From contig JAEXYZ010000074.1 of assembly GCA_023405135.1 (NCBI GenBank), positions 1 to 22,595 of the forward strand: DNA of 22,595 nt, given 5' to 3'. The notes under the pieces are model-generated. The model worked only from the letters and a program-made list of their open reading frames with translations. It ran no database searches and was not told where the DNA came from. Each line of letters opens with the position of its first letter. The stretch's first letter is position 1. The DNA is from Bacillota bacterium (GTDB lineage Bacteria; Bacillota; Bacilli; Bacillales_A; Planococcaceae). Both the position numbers and the translations under genes were made by a program. Positions 1 to 7,511 of this stretch are shown in pieces.

Positions 1-349
1 CTTCCTTAAATGTTTTCGCTTTAACAGATTGAAGGATCATAGCTTGATTTGCCTCTTTAGAAAAACGTTGATAACGCTCGATAAATGGAGCTTTTTCGGA
101 AAAACGCTTTCCGCAAGTACAACGATAGCGACGACCTTTATACATCAATATCGTTAAACGTCCCCACATTGGAAGATGTCCAATCTTACGCATTCGATAA
201 TCATGAATTTTCGTTGTGTTTTTACCACATTCGGGACAAATATGTTCCTTTATAGGCATTGAAATATACAGCAAAATGCGATTCTCTTGTTCGATAATTT
301 CCTCAATCTTTACTCCTTTAAATCCTGGTAAATCCATGTTAAAATTCAT
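1..349 (-). CDS. ISL3-family transposase, N-terminal part (cut by window edge)
   Basis: The minus-strand reading frame starts at an ATG (347-349) preceded at good distance by GGGGAG and runs off the left edge without a stop, giving about 116 residues. It begins MNFNMDLPGFKGVKIEEI. Around residues 40-85 there is a CPECG pair followed by a CTCGKRF pair, the zinc-finger arrangement at the N-terminus of ISL3 transposases (known for the family). The catalytic DDE domain would lie outside the window, so intactness cannot be judged. The protein would cut and join the ends of its own insertion sequence. No frameshift is visible in the part present. Confidence 0.85.
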   Translation of the reverse strand, partial: MNFNMDLPGFKGVKIEEIIEQENRILLYISMPIKEHICPECGKNTTKIHDYRMRKIGHLPMWGRLTILMYKGRRYRCTCGKRFSEKAPFIERYQRFSKEANQAMILQSVKAKTFKE

Positions 350-467
350 AAAGCACAACTCCCCTTTACTAACTTGTTTCTCAACAATTCAAGTATAGTA
401 AAATAGGTGATGTTGTGCATTTTTATTTTAGAAATTGTTTAAAAACCCCAACATTTATTATAGAACC
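1..467 (-). mobile_element. ISL3-type insertion sequence, transposase-start end
   Basis: Upstream of the transposase start the minus strand ends in GGTTCTATAATAAATGTTGG (outer end at 467), which resembles the GG-T-TCTTT-type terminal inverted repeats of ISL3 elements. The other terminus lies beyond the left edge, so the inverted repeat pair and the expected 8-bp target duplication cannot be checked. The element sits in the downstream region of rpsT, about 40 bp past its terminator, so it disrupts no gene visible here. The boundary at 467 is inferred from the repeat alone. Confidence 0.7.
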
Positions 468-507
468 AAATTTTTAAAAGTACTTCCCATTAAATTTCCA
501 ACTAATG

Positions 508-543
508 AAAAAAGACCAATTACCGAATACGGCAATTGATCTT
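508..543 (-). terminator. Rho-independent terminator of rpsT
   Basis: On the minus strand, ten bases after the rpsT stop, AAGATCAATTGCCG pairs with CGGTAATTGGTCTT around a TATT loop and is followed by a T run. Flanking AACTAATGAAA/TTTCATTAGTT arms extend the stem further, so the fold is unusually long. Confidence 0.85.
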
Positions 544-553
544 TACAGTTTCA

Positions 554-805
554 TTAGTTAGCTTTTTTAGCTAGACGTGATTTTTTACGAGCAGCTGCAT
601 TTTTATGGATAAGACCTTTAGTAGCTGCTTTATCAAGAGCTTTGTTAGCTGCTACTACTAATTCTTGTGCGTTTTCTGCACCAGTAGCTAAAGCTTGTTC
701 AGCTTTTTTCACAGTAGTACGCATTGCAGATTTAGCTTGAGAGTTAGCTTCGTTAGCTTTTTCAGCAACTTTTACACGTTTAATTGCAGATTTAATGTTT
801 GGCAT
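554..805 (-). CDS. rpsT: Small ribosomal subunit protein S20
   Basis: This 83-residue basic protein begins MPNIKSAIKRVKVAEKANEA and ends KKSRLAKKAN, which matches bacterial S20 in length and motif. S20 is an early-binding 30S protein contacting 16S rRNA near the bottom of the body. The start is the ATG at 803-805, because AGGAGGTGA lies just upstream; an in-frame GTG three codons earlier falls inside that ribosome binding site. The gene is monocistronic, divergent from gpr, with its own promoter and terminator. Alanine and lysine dominate the sequence, as usual for this all-helical protein. Confidence 0.97.
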   Translation of the reverse strand: MPNIKSAIKRVKVAEKANEANSQAKSAMRTTVKKAEQALATGAENAQELVVAANKALDKAATKGLIHKNAAARKKSRLAKKAN

Positions 806-878
806 ATCTTTCACCTCCTAAATAAGGTACGAGATGAGTTATCTTCTCACTATTTCATTTGTCAATACAACAAAAATC

Positions 879-907
879 ATTTTACCAAACGACGAGTATA
901 ATTGCAA
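879..907 (-). promoter_or_regulatory. Probable sigma-A promoter of rpsT
   Basis: On the minus strand TTGCAA (902-907) and TAAAAT (879-884) are separated by 17 bases. A TGG immediately before the -10 box gives an extended -10. The transcript would have about 65-70 nt of leader before the rpsT start. S20 is autoregulated in some bacteria; no operator is recognisable here. Confidence 0.55.
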
Positions 908-931
908 TACATAAATGCAAAGAATATTTAC

Positions 932-954
932 TTGACAGATTGTCAAACATAATA
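932..954 (+). promoter_or_regulatory. gpr upstream region: palindrome and possible forespore promoter
   Basis: A perfect palindrome TTGACA-GAT-TGTCAA (932-946) is followed by CATAATA (948-954), which resembles the -10 element of sigma-G/sigma-F promoters; gpr is known to be read in the forespore by these factors. A matching -35 at 17-18 bases is poor: the nearest GAATA (922-926) is 21 bases away. The TTGACA has no sigma-A -10 at the right distance. The promoter call is therefore tentative. Confidence 0.35.
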
Positions 955-969
955 AAGAGGTGATTATTA

Positions 970-1998
970 ATGATAGAAGTGAATTGGAGTAGAACCGATT
1001 TAATTGATGAATCGCAGGAAGTTGTTGAGCACCAGTCCAGGCAGCAAAAGGAAGCACTGCAAGATACGAGTGGTGTCTCCATTAATGAGTTTAATGAGAA
1101 TAGGGTCAAGATTACAAAAGTATTAGTTGATAAAAATGGGCAGGAGCAGATTGGAAAAAAAGAAGGGACTTATATTACATTATCTGTTCCAACATTAACA
1201 ATTGATGACAATAATGGTTTTGAACAACTTGAAAAATCATTTACGAAATATTTGGATGATATCCATAAAGATATAAAAATCGATAAAGATAGCAAAGTTC
1301 TTGTAATCGGATTAGGAAATAAAACAATTACTCCGGATGCAATTGGTCCGTTTGCAATCGATTCTATGCAAAATGAACAATCAGAAAATCCAAGTGACCA
1401 TTTTATTATGTATGCACCAGGCGTTACTGGTCAAACTGGATTCGAAACGAGTGACTTTATTCATGCTTTAACGGAGAAAATTAAGCCATCACTTGTCTTA
1501 GTAATTGATGCTTTAGCAACTAGAGGAAGCTCTAGGCTTTGTAAAACAATTCAGATTACTAATACGGGGATACATCCGGGGTCTGGTGTTGGTAATCAAC
1601 GAACTGAAGTATCGAAAGAAGTACTAGGTGTTCCTGTTACCGCTATTGGTGTGCCGACTGTTGTCGATGCAACGGTAATCATTGCGGACGCTATCGACAA
1701 CGTTTTTCGTTCTATTGCAGCAAAAATAGAAGAAAAGGGTAAACCATCAGGTAAACTATCAGTTACTTCCTGGACACCAGAGGCAAATTCAAGAGTAGAT
1801 TTAAATTTAATAAAACCTATCTTTGGAGAATGGTCTACTTGGTCAACGGACGATCGACTTAAATTATTTGAAGAAGTATTTGCAAGTCACCCTGAAAGAT
1901 TAATTGTTACACCAAAGGAAGTAGATGTTTGGATTACAAAATATTCAATTCTCATAAGCAAATGCTTGTTTAATTGGATGAATCACAAAGTTCACTAG
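970..1998 (+). CDS. gpr: Germination protease GPR (spore protease)
   Basis: The 342-residue protein starts at an ATG after AGAGGTGATTATT. GPR cleaves small acid-soluble spore proteins during germination, releasing DNA and amino acids. It is made as a zymogen in the forespore, and the acidic N-terminal stretch (RTDLIDESQEVVEHQ) corresponds to the propeptide. Family landmarks are visible: GTYITLSVP near residue 75, VLVIGLGN-(x)4-PDAIGP near 113-127 and VLVIDALATR near 178, containing the aspartates at the active site of this family. The C-terminal motif VTPKEVD is present, but the tail ends at HKVH, so the protein is somewhat shorter than Bacillus GPR (about 370). spoIIP follows 48 bases later, the usual neighbour. 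Confidence 0.95.
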   Translation: MIEVNWSRTDLIDESQEVVEHQSRQQKEALQDTSGVSINEFNENRVKITKVLVDKNGQEQIGKKEGTYITLSVPTLTIDDNNGFEQLEKSFTKYLDDIHKDIKIDKDSKVLVIGLGNKTITPDAIGPFAIDSMQNEQSENPSDHFIMYAPGVTGQTGFETSDFIHALTEKIKPSLVLVIDALATRGSSRLCKTIQITNTGIHPGSGVGNQRTEVSKEVLGVPVTAIGVPTVVDATVIIADAIDNVFRSIAAKIEEKGKPSGKLSVTSWTPEANSRVDLNLIKPIFGEWSTWSTDDRLKLFEEVFASHPERLIVTPKEVDVWITKYSILISKCLFNWMNHKVH

Positions 1999-2046
1999 TT
2001 CTAAAATTACTCCTCTCTCCATAATGTAGTGGAAGGAGAGGATGTC

Positions 2047-2931
2047 ATGTTAAAAAAACTAAAAGTTCTATCAGTTTTTCTATTTTTCTTTTTCATGTTA
2101 CCAATTATTACTGGACTATTGCCTTTTCCAAACAATAAAAAATATGAGCCCCCTCAATCAGAAGAAAAGCAAATGGTCTATGCATCAACAGAAATTACAG
2201 AATCGGAAACAGAACCGCAAGCAACAGATGTTTCACCAGCAATGGATCCTTTTAATGTATTGTTTGTTTTTACCCATTCTCATGAAACCTATAAACCTTA
2301 TGCTGAAAGTGAAAGTGGTACTGTCGCAGTTTATGATGACCAAGCTAATTTATTTACAATGTCTAAAGTGATGGAAGATTATTTTCGGTTAAATGATTTG
2401 ACCGCAAAAACCCTCGATGTTGATGTAATGTCGGTTATGCAGAAAAAAGGAGTTACCATGTCAGCTGCCTATGATACTGTAAGACCATATATTAGTGAGG
2501 AATTGAAGAAAAATAGCTATGACCTCATTTTAGATATTCATCGTGATGCAACCCGTGCTGATAAAAGTACGATTACACATAATAAAGTTAAGTATGCGAA
2601 AATAGCCTTTGTTATTGGAGCAGAAAATCCAAATTATAAATCTAATCTTTCCTATGCCAATGTGTTAAACCAAACAATTAATAAAATTGTTCCAAATATA
2701 TCAAGAGGAATAATTGAAAAGAAGGGTGCAGGAGTAGATGGTGTCTATAACCAAGATTTATCAAAACAATTACTGTTAATTGAAATTGGTGGAATAGATA
2801 ATACAGAAGATGAAGTGTATCGTACGGTTGCAGTTTTAGCACAAGCAATATCAAAAGCGCTTGTGAAGGAACAGGTTGCAAAAAATGATAATGGAGATCA
2901 AACGGCTTCTGATAATACTTCGAATTCTTGA
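2047..2931 (+). CDS. spoIIP: Stage II sporulation protein P, cell wall amidase/endopeptidase
   Basis: The protein has 294 residues from the ATG at 2047, chosen because GAAGGAGAGG lies just before it. SpoIIP works with SpoIID and SpoIIM to degrade septal peptidoglycan and drive forespore engulfment. Residues about 3-27 form a hydrophobic signal anchor (LSVFLFFFFMLPIITGLL), followed by a low-complexity Glu/Thr linker to about residue 70. The catalytic domain then shows FTHSHETYKPY, LILDIHRDAT and LLIEIGGIDNTEDEVYRT, the His/Glu zinc-site motifs of the family. It is shorter than B. subtilis SpoIIP (about 400), mainly in the N-terminal linker. It probably shares the forespore/mother-cell pattern of gpr; no separate promoter is obvious in the 48-base gap. 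Confidence 0.95.
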   Translation: MLKKLKVLSVFLFFFFMLPIITGLLPFPNNKKYEPPQSEEKQMVYASTEITESETEPQATDVSPAMDPFNVLFVFTHSHETYKPYAESESGTVAVYDDQANLFTMSKVMEDYFRLNDLTAKTLDVDVMSVMQKKGVTMSAAYDTVRPYISEELKKNSYDLILDIHRDATRADKSTITHNKVKYAKIAFVIGAENPNYKSNLSYANVLNQTINKIVPNISRGIIEKKGAGVDGVYNQDLSKQLLLIEIGGIDNTEDEVYRTVAVLAQAISKALVKEQVAKNDNGDQTASDNTSNS

Positions 2932-2956
2932 ACTTTCGTGTTTTTTCACTCCAACA

Positions 2957-2986
2957 TTGCTAAAGTTAATGTCTGACTGCTATAAT
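2957..2986 (+). promoter_or_regulatory. Possible lepA promoter
   Basis: TTGCTA (2957-2962) and a perfect TATAAT (2981-2986) are 18 bases apart. The transcript would carry a leader of roughly 195 nt before lepA, containing the folded element at 3090-3169. Confidence 0.45.
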
Positions 2987-3089
2987 TCAAATTAGTTTAG
3001 CCTTTTTTTGAATGGTTTTAACAGCATGAGTTAGTGAGGAGTAAATGAAACGAATCAGCGATGCTGACATTATACTAATGAAGGTTAAA

Positions 3090-3169
3090 GCCTCCAGCGT
3101 ATGCCTTTAACTGTTATGACCTAAAGGCATAAAATTCTACATTCGTTGTAGAATACGCGGAGGCGTATT
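3090..3169 (+). repeat. Multi-hairpin palindromic element before lepA
   Basis: Three nested or adjacent stems are visible. GCCTCCaGCGTAT (3090-3102) pairs with ATACGCGGAGGC (3153-3164) with one bulge. Alternatively TATGCCTTTA (3100-3109) pairs with TAAAGGCATA (3122-3131), ATTCTACA (3134-3141) pairs with TGTAGAAT (3147-3154), and AATACGC (3152-3158) pairs with GCGTATT (3163-3169). The last stem ends two bases before the lepA ribosome binding site. The layout resembles a dispersed palindromic repeat or a structured leader; which one cannot be told from one copy. Confidence 0.6.
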
Positions 3170-3189
3170 TGATTAGGAGTGGACACGAC

Positions 3190-5022
3190 ATGAATCGAGA
3201 AGAACGTTTAAAACGACAACAAAACATACGGAATTTTTCTATCATCGCACATATCGACCATGGGAAATCTACTTTAGCTGACCGAATTTTAGAGAAAACA
3301 AAAGCATTAACAGCTCGAGAAATGAAGGCACAGCTATTAGATTCAATGGATTTAGAACGTGAACGTGGTATTACAATTAAGCTGAATGCCGTACAGCTAA
3401 AATATCTAGCTCAAGATGGTGAAACATATACATTTCATCTAATTGATACACCAGGACACGTCGACTTTACATATGAAGTGTCAAGAAGTTTAGCTGCTTG
3501 TGAGGGAGCTGTATTAGTTGTTGATGCAGCACAAGGTATTGAAGCTCAAACTTTAGCAAATGTATATTTAGCCCTTGATAATGACCTTGAGATTTTACCT
3601 GTTATTAACAAAATTGATTTACCTGCAGCAGATCCTGAACGTGTACGAGGTGAAGTTGAAGACGTAATCGGTTTAGATGCATCTGAAGCAGTTCTTGCTT
3701 CTGCAAAAGTAGGTATTGGGATTGACGAGCTTCTAGAGCAAATCGTGGAAAAGATTCCTGCGCCAACAGGAGATCCAGACGCACCACTTCAAGCCCTTAT
3801 TTTTGACTCCCTTTATGATGCTTATAAAGGAGTCGTTACATCGATTCGTATTGTTAATGGTACTGTTAAACCAGGTGATAAAATTCGGATGATGGCAACA
3901 GGTGCAGAATTTGAAGTTGTTGAGGTTGGTGTACATACTCCAAAAATTACTCCGGTAGCTGAGTTAACTGTTGGAGATGTTGGATATTTAACTGCTTCGA
4001 TTAAATCTGTTGGAGATACACGAGTAGGGGATACAATAACTTCTGTTACAAATCCTGCTAGTGAACCACTACCGGGTTATCGTAAATTAAATCCAATGGT
4101 TTATTGTGGTCTTTATCCAATTGATACTGCGAAATACAATGATTTACGGGAAGCGCTTGAAAAATTAGAATTAAACGACTCGGCCCTGCAATTTGAGCCT
4201 GAAACATCTCAAGCACTTGGTTTTGGTTTCCGTTGTGGTTTCTTAGGATTACTACATATGGAAATTGTTCAAGAGCGACTTGAGCGTGAGTTTAATATTG
4301 ATTTAATTACAACTGCTCCATCGGTAATTTATGATGTAGCATTAACAGATGGTACGTCCTTAAGAGTAGACAACCCTTCAATGATGCCAGATCCGCAAAA
4401 AATTGATCATATTGAAGAGCCTTATGTGAAGGCAACGATTATGGTTCCAAATGATTATGTTGGAGCAGTTATGGAATTGTGCCAAATGAAGCGGGGAACT
4501 TTTATTGGAATGGATTATATTGATACAACTCGCGTTAGCATTCAATATGAGATTCCACTATCAGAAATCGTTTATGATTTCTTTGATTATTTAAAATCAA
4601 ATACAAAAGGTTATGCTTCATTTGACTATGAGTTAATCGGTTATAAACCATCGAAGCTAGTTAAAATGGATATTCTACTAAATGGGGAACAAGTCGATGC
4701 TCTAAGCTTTATCGTTCACCGTGACTTTGCTTATGAACGTGGTAAAGTAATTGTTGAAAAATTAAAAGAGCTAATCCCTCGTCAACAATTTGAAGTTCCT
4801 GTACAAGCAGCGGTTGGTCAAAAAATTATCGCGCGCTCAACGATTAAAGCAATGCGTAAAAACGTACTTGCAAAATGTTACGGCGGGGATATTTCACGTA
4901 AACGTAAACTTCTTGATAAACAAAAAGAAGGTAAAAAACGTATGAAGCAAGTAGGTTCAGTAGAAGTACCTCAGGAAGCATTCATGGCTGTCTTGAAGAT
5001 GGATGATAGTAATAAAAAGTGA
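3190..5022 (+). CDS. lepA: Elongation factor 4 (LepA), ribosome-associated GTPase
   Basis: The 610-residue protein starts at the ATG at 3190 (TTAGGAGTGG lies seven bases upstream; the TTG at 3169 is too far). LepA is a translational GTPase that acts on ribosomes, with reported roles in initiation/30S assembly and stalled-ribosome remobilisation. G1 is AHIDHGKST (residues 20-28), G3 is DTPGHVDF and G4 is NKIDLP. The C-terminal domain with KGYASFDYEL and CYGGDISRKRKLL is complete. The gene ends EAFMAVLKMDDSNKK, and these last 15 codons are repeated as the crossover site of the inserted element. The reading frame and a TGA stop are preserved at the junction, so LepA should be functional. The normal terminator now lies 5.5 kb away at 10580. 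Confidence 0.98.
   Translation: MNREERLKRQQNIRNFSIIAHIDHGKSTLADRILEKTKALTAREMKAQLLDSMDLERERGITIKLNAVQLKYLAQDGETYTFHLIDTPGHVDFTYEVSRSLAACEGAVLVVDAAQGIEAQTLANVYLALDNDLEILPVINKIDLPAADPERVRGEVEDVIGLDASEAVLASAKVGIGIDELLEQIVEKIPAPTGDPDAPLQALIFDSLYDAYKGVVTSIRIVNGTVKPGDKIRMMATGAEFEVVEVGVHTPKITPVAELTVGDVGYLTASIKSVGDTRVGDTITSVTNPASEPLPGYRKLNPMVYCGLYPIDTAKYNDLREALEKLELNDSALQFEPETSQALGFGFRCGFLGLLHMEIVQERLEREFNIDLITTAPSVIYDVALTDGTSLRVDNPSMMPDPQKIDHIEEPYVKATIMVPNDYVGAVMELCQMKRGTFIGMDYIDTTRVSIQYEIPLSEIVYDFFDYLKSNTKGYASFDYELIGYKPSKLVKMDILLNGEQVDALSFIVHRDFAYERGKVIVEKLKELIPRQQFEVPVQAAVGQKIIARSTIKAMRKNVLAKCYGGDISRKRKLLDKQKEGKKRMKQVGSVEVPQEAFMAVLKMDDSNKK
4975..5018 (+). repeat. attL: left copy of the 44-bp core direct repeat
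   Basis: This stretch, which starts at a GAA codon and encodes the LepA C-terminus, recurs at 10492-10535 with 43 of 44 bases identical. The single difference (C at 4992, G at 10509) is at the third position of a valine codon. The repeat plus an adjacent tyrosine integrase marks this as the product of site-specific integration. Confidence 0.9.
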
Positions 5023-5079
5023 TGTAACTAGGTTTTATCGAGTTTCTAGCTCGTTAAAATATATCTAAATGGTGGAGTT

Positions 5080-5098
5080 TGCCACCGATATGCCACCG
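5080..5098 (+). other. Candidate integrase arm-type sites, left end
   Basis: Two direct copies of TGCCACCG (5080-5087 and 5091-5098) lie 11 bases apart between attL and the integrase gene; an inverted CCACC (GGTGG at 5071-5075) is nearby. A third copy lies near attR at 10353. Lambda- and Tn916-type integrases bind short direct repeats flanking the core through their N-terminal domain, which fits position and spacing. Binding is inferred. Confidence 0.5.
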
Positions 5099-5119
5099 CT
5101 TTTATAATTGTGCCAGCAA

Positions 5120-5938
5120 CTATAAATCTTCTGCGATGGAGTCAAATATATCGGCAGCATCTCTTGCCATCTTTTGTGTTAAATGGACGTAGCGATCTTC
5201 TGTAATGGAAGCTCGGCTATGTCCTAATCTTTTTTGGACTGTTTTGATTGGGGTTCTATTTTCAATCAACATTGTTGCGTGAGTATGTCTTAAAGAATGG
5301 TAATTAAAATCAATACCCAATTTCCCTCTAATTAATTCTCTTGTCTGATATTTAATAACACTAGGAGTATAATGCTCTCCATTTTCTTTTTTACATACAA
5401 AATCATGTTCTGGATCCTGTTGATAAAATTCACCATATTTCAAACGATTTTCTTTTTGTTTCATTTTTGCTTTCTTTAAAATATTCATAAGAGTTTTTCC
5501 AACTGGTATTGTTCGATAACTCGCTTTTGATTTAGGAGTACTTACAACCCACTTATCACGACCTTTACCGTTTTCTTCTTCGATTCTAACCTTTGATAAC
5601 TGTTGTTCAATTTCGATTGTCATTTCGTCAAAATCTATATGTTTCCACTCTAAACCACATAATTCTCCAACCCTTAACCCTGTGTGAAATCCAATATGAA
5701 AAGGAAGATAAAAAGGATGATTTTCTGTAAGATGTTCATTCAATAATCTCAAGTTTTCTTTTGACTGTATTTTTAAATCATCTCTAGTTGGTTTTCTATT
5801 AGTATCTTTCATTAGTTCAACATATTGCATCGGACTCTCATTTATATATTTATACGGATATACCGCTTGTTTTAATGACTTACTTAAAATCCCTCTAATA
5901 ATGCTTAAAGTTTGTCTCGCCAAACCTTCACGTAGAGA
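5120..5938 (-). pseudogene. int: Phage tyrosine integrase, N-terminally truncated
   Basis: About 270 C-terminal residues of a roughly 380-residue phage/Tn916-type integrase remain. The catalytic residues are present: Arg in TGLRVGEL (about residue 84 of the open part), Lys in TPKSKASYRTIP, His and Arg in YHSLRH, His in RLGHSRAS and Tyr in EDRYVHL. The N-terminal arm-binding domain and most of the core-binding domain are gone. Family resemblance fades upstream of REGLARQTL at about 5935, where the opposite strand becomes phage-gene-like, so a deletion junction lies there. The first possible start is a TTG (5921-5923) without a convincing ribosome binding site. The gene points toward attL, 100 bases away. 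A catalytic-domain-only protein would not be expected to recombine efficiently. Confidence 0.85.
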
Positions 5939-6059
5939 GGTAGTGTCTGGTTCGTATTTAGTTGCGGGTCATATTGATTTAAACGACTATAGCGGTTTTA
6001 TTTATCAGGTAGTTGATGGTGTCGTTACAGCACAGGTTACGTTGCCATTTTATGTGTAA
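5939..6059 (+). pseudogene. 3' end of a phage late (probably tail) gene
   Basis: An open frame with coding-like composition (VVSGSYLVAGHIDLNDYSGF and on, ending TLPFYV) reaches a TAA at 6057-6059 but has no start. Its upstream part is replaced by antisense integrase sequence. It is followed by a terminator and then the holin gene, the position normally held by tail-fibre or baseplate genes. The specific product is not recognised; the tail assignment rests on position only. Confidence 0.55.
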
Positions 6060-6110
6060 CCTTCTCATTTATTTGAGAGGGTTATTATTATTGCAACAAC
6101 ATCCAGAAAC

Positions 6111-6137
6111 GCACTGTGCCGAGCAGTGCTATTTTTT
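6111..6137 (+). terminator. Terminator between the late-gene remnant and holin
   Basis: GCACTG (6111-6116) pairs with CAGTGC (6124-6129) around a seven-base loop, followed by TATTTTTT. A weaker stem (6060-6080: CCTTCTCA with TGAGAGGG) precedes it. The holin gene would thus be read by partial readthrough or from a promoter lost in the deletion; none is evident between 6130 and 6160. Confidence 0.65.
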
Positions 6138-6160
6138 ATTGATTTAAGGAGCGTGTATAT

Positions 6161-6535
6161 ATGGAATTACAACCTTTATTAGCTATCGTACCTCGTACAA
6201 TTCAAATTATGATTATCGTCTATTTTACTTTTAAAACAATGGATTTTACCACTGGACTTTTGAAAACCTGGAAAGGCGTATCTCAATACAAATCAAAAAT
6301 TATGCGTGACGGTCTAATTAGATGGATTGCTGAATTAGTTGGAATAACATTCGTTATCGTACTTGACTTAATGTTTGGCTTGGATTTTTACTTAACAGGA
6401 TTCACTTTAGCACTTTTCTTATATAAAGAAGGTGGTTCAATTGCAGAGAATTTAAAATCATTAGGTGTAGACATGCCAGGTGTTGTTGGTGAGACATTAG
6501 AAAATTTCAATGGTAAAGAAGGTGATTCTAAATGA
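6161..6535 (+). CDS. Phage holin, holin_4/Cph1 type
   Basis: The 124-residue protein starts after AAGGAGCG. Holins form membrane lesions that release or activate the phage endolysin. Hydrophobic segments are seen at about residues 13-30, 55-74 and 76-92. The motif MDFTTGLLKTWKGVSQYKSKIMRDGLIRWIAE (quoted in parts: DFTTGLLK, then SKIMRDGL) matches the conserved D-x-x-TG-LLKA-(x)-SK-(x)-GL pattern of the phage_holin_4_1 family. The C-terminus is hydrophilic. Its TGA overlaps the ATG of the amidase gene (ATGA), so the two were translationally coupled as a lysis cassette. The holin is intact although its partner is broken. Confidence 0.85.
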   Translation: MELQPLLAIVPRTIQIMIIVYFTFKTMDFTTGLLKTWKGVSQYKSKIMRDGLIRWIAELVGITFVIVLDLMFGLDFYLTGFTLALFLYKEGGSIAENLKSLGVDMPGVVGETLENFNGKEGDSK

Positions 6536-7493
6536 AGGCGAAAGAAATTGAAATACATCCAGGACATTGAGCAAATACAGGAAGCGGAGCCAATGGAATT
6601 ATTAATGAAGTGACAGAAGCTAGAAAAGTAGCTAAGAGTGTTTATGAAATATTAAAAGCATCCAATGTGCCAACAACTTACATCGAGGACAATTTTTCCA
6701 CTAATCAGTCACAAAGCATTAATTATCTTGTCAAAGAGCATAACAAAGATCGTGATGGATTAATTGTATCAATTCATTTTAACTCATCCAGTGGTACATC
6801 CAACAAAGGAAAAGGTACAGAAGTTCTATATTATTCTGAAAAAGAACTAGCTGCAAAAATTGCAAAAGCCATAAGTGAGGTTAGTGGTCTAATTAATCGT
6901 GGTGCAATTAAACGTACTGATTTAGGTGTACTAGCGAAAACATATGAGCCTTCAATATTAATCGAAATTTGCTTTGTTAATAGTTCAGTAGATGTTGCTA
7001 TTTATCGTAGGGATTTCGATAAAATTTGCTATGCAATTGCAGAATGCTTAGCGGAATCCGTTGGTAAGTCTGAAATCCAGAACAAGTTATTCAATCCAAT
7101 GAAGGTACAACTACATTTGCTCCAGAATCTTCCGAAGGTGAGTTCCAAACTTTTGGGTTGTCTTTCGCTAGAGGAACAATCAGTTGTATGGTCATGGGTA
7201 ACGATGTTTTCTGTCCATGGACAATTCAAATTGGTGGCGATGTTTTTAGTTATAGTAATGTAGTTGTAACTCTTTACAGAGATGAAGGTTTTTTAAATGG
7301 TGGTTATGAAGTTTATAGTACATTTAAGTTTGACCACAAAGTATCTAGTGGTAGTAGTTATCTTAGAAATGAAGCACAATGGAGACTGCCAAAAGGTCAT
7401 TACAAAGCGTACCTTGGAGGAACCTTTACAACTTTAAAAAATGGTGTATATAATGCAGTTGCGAGTAATCCAGCTGTTTTTGAAATCAAATAA
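6532..7493 (+). pseudogene. N-acetylmuramoyl-L-alanine amidase (endolysin), broken
   Basis: The frame starts at the ATG overlapping the holin stop: MKAKEIEIHPGH, then TGA at residue 13, then ANTGSGANGIINEVTEARKV. The family expects a residue such as Trp (TGG) at the stop. The zinc-site features of amidase_3 are otherwise present: HPGH, INE, SIHFNSS and the catalytic ILIEICFVN. A second lesion follows: the frame carrying SVGKSEIQ (about 7080) runs on into unrelated sequence, while linker-like NPEQVIQSNEGTTTFAPESS continues in another frame from 7074 to the TAA at 7491-7493. Reconstructed, the enzyme would have about 320 residues with a C-terminal 110-residue domain (ending NAVASNPAVFEIK) that I do not recognise; by position it would bind cell wall. 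An internal restart would lack the first zinc ligand. Confidence 0.88.
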
Positions 7494-7511
7494 CATCAAG
7501 GGGCTTAAAAT

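Noticed and set aside
932..960. TTGACA before gpr as a sigma-A -35 box
   Set aside because: No -10 element lies 16-18 bases downstream (the position reads AAGAGG); the TTGACA is part of a palindrome.
1960..2045. Possible early stop in gpr, because the tail is shorter than in Bacillus
   Set aside because: Reading through the TAG meets another stop two codons later (TTC TAA), and the conserved core including VTPKEVD is complete, so this is natural C-terminal variation.
3045..3110. Possible 21-codon leader ORF (MKRISDADIILMKVKASSVC...) behind a GAGGAG site upstream of lepA
   Set aside because: The site is too close to the ATG, the peptide has no known counterpart and half of it lies in the palindromic arms; chance is more likely.
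6091..6147. 18-codon ORF (TTG start, MQQHPETHCAEQ...) between the late-gene remnant and holin
   Set aside because: It contains the hairpin terminator at 6111-6129 and lacks a good ribosome binding site.
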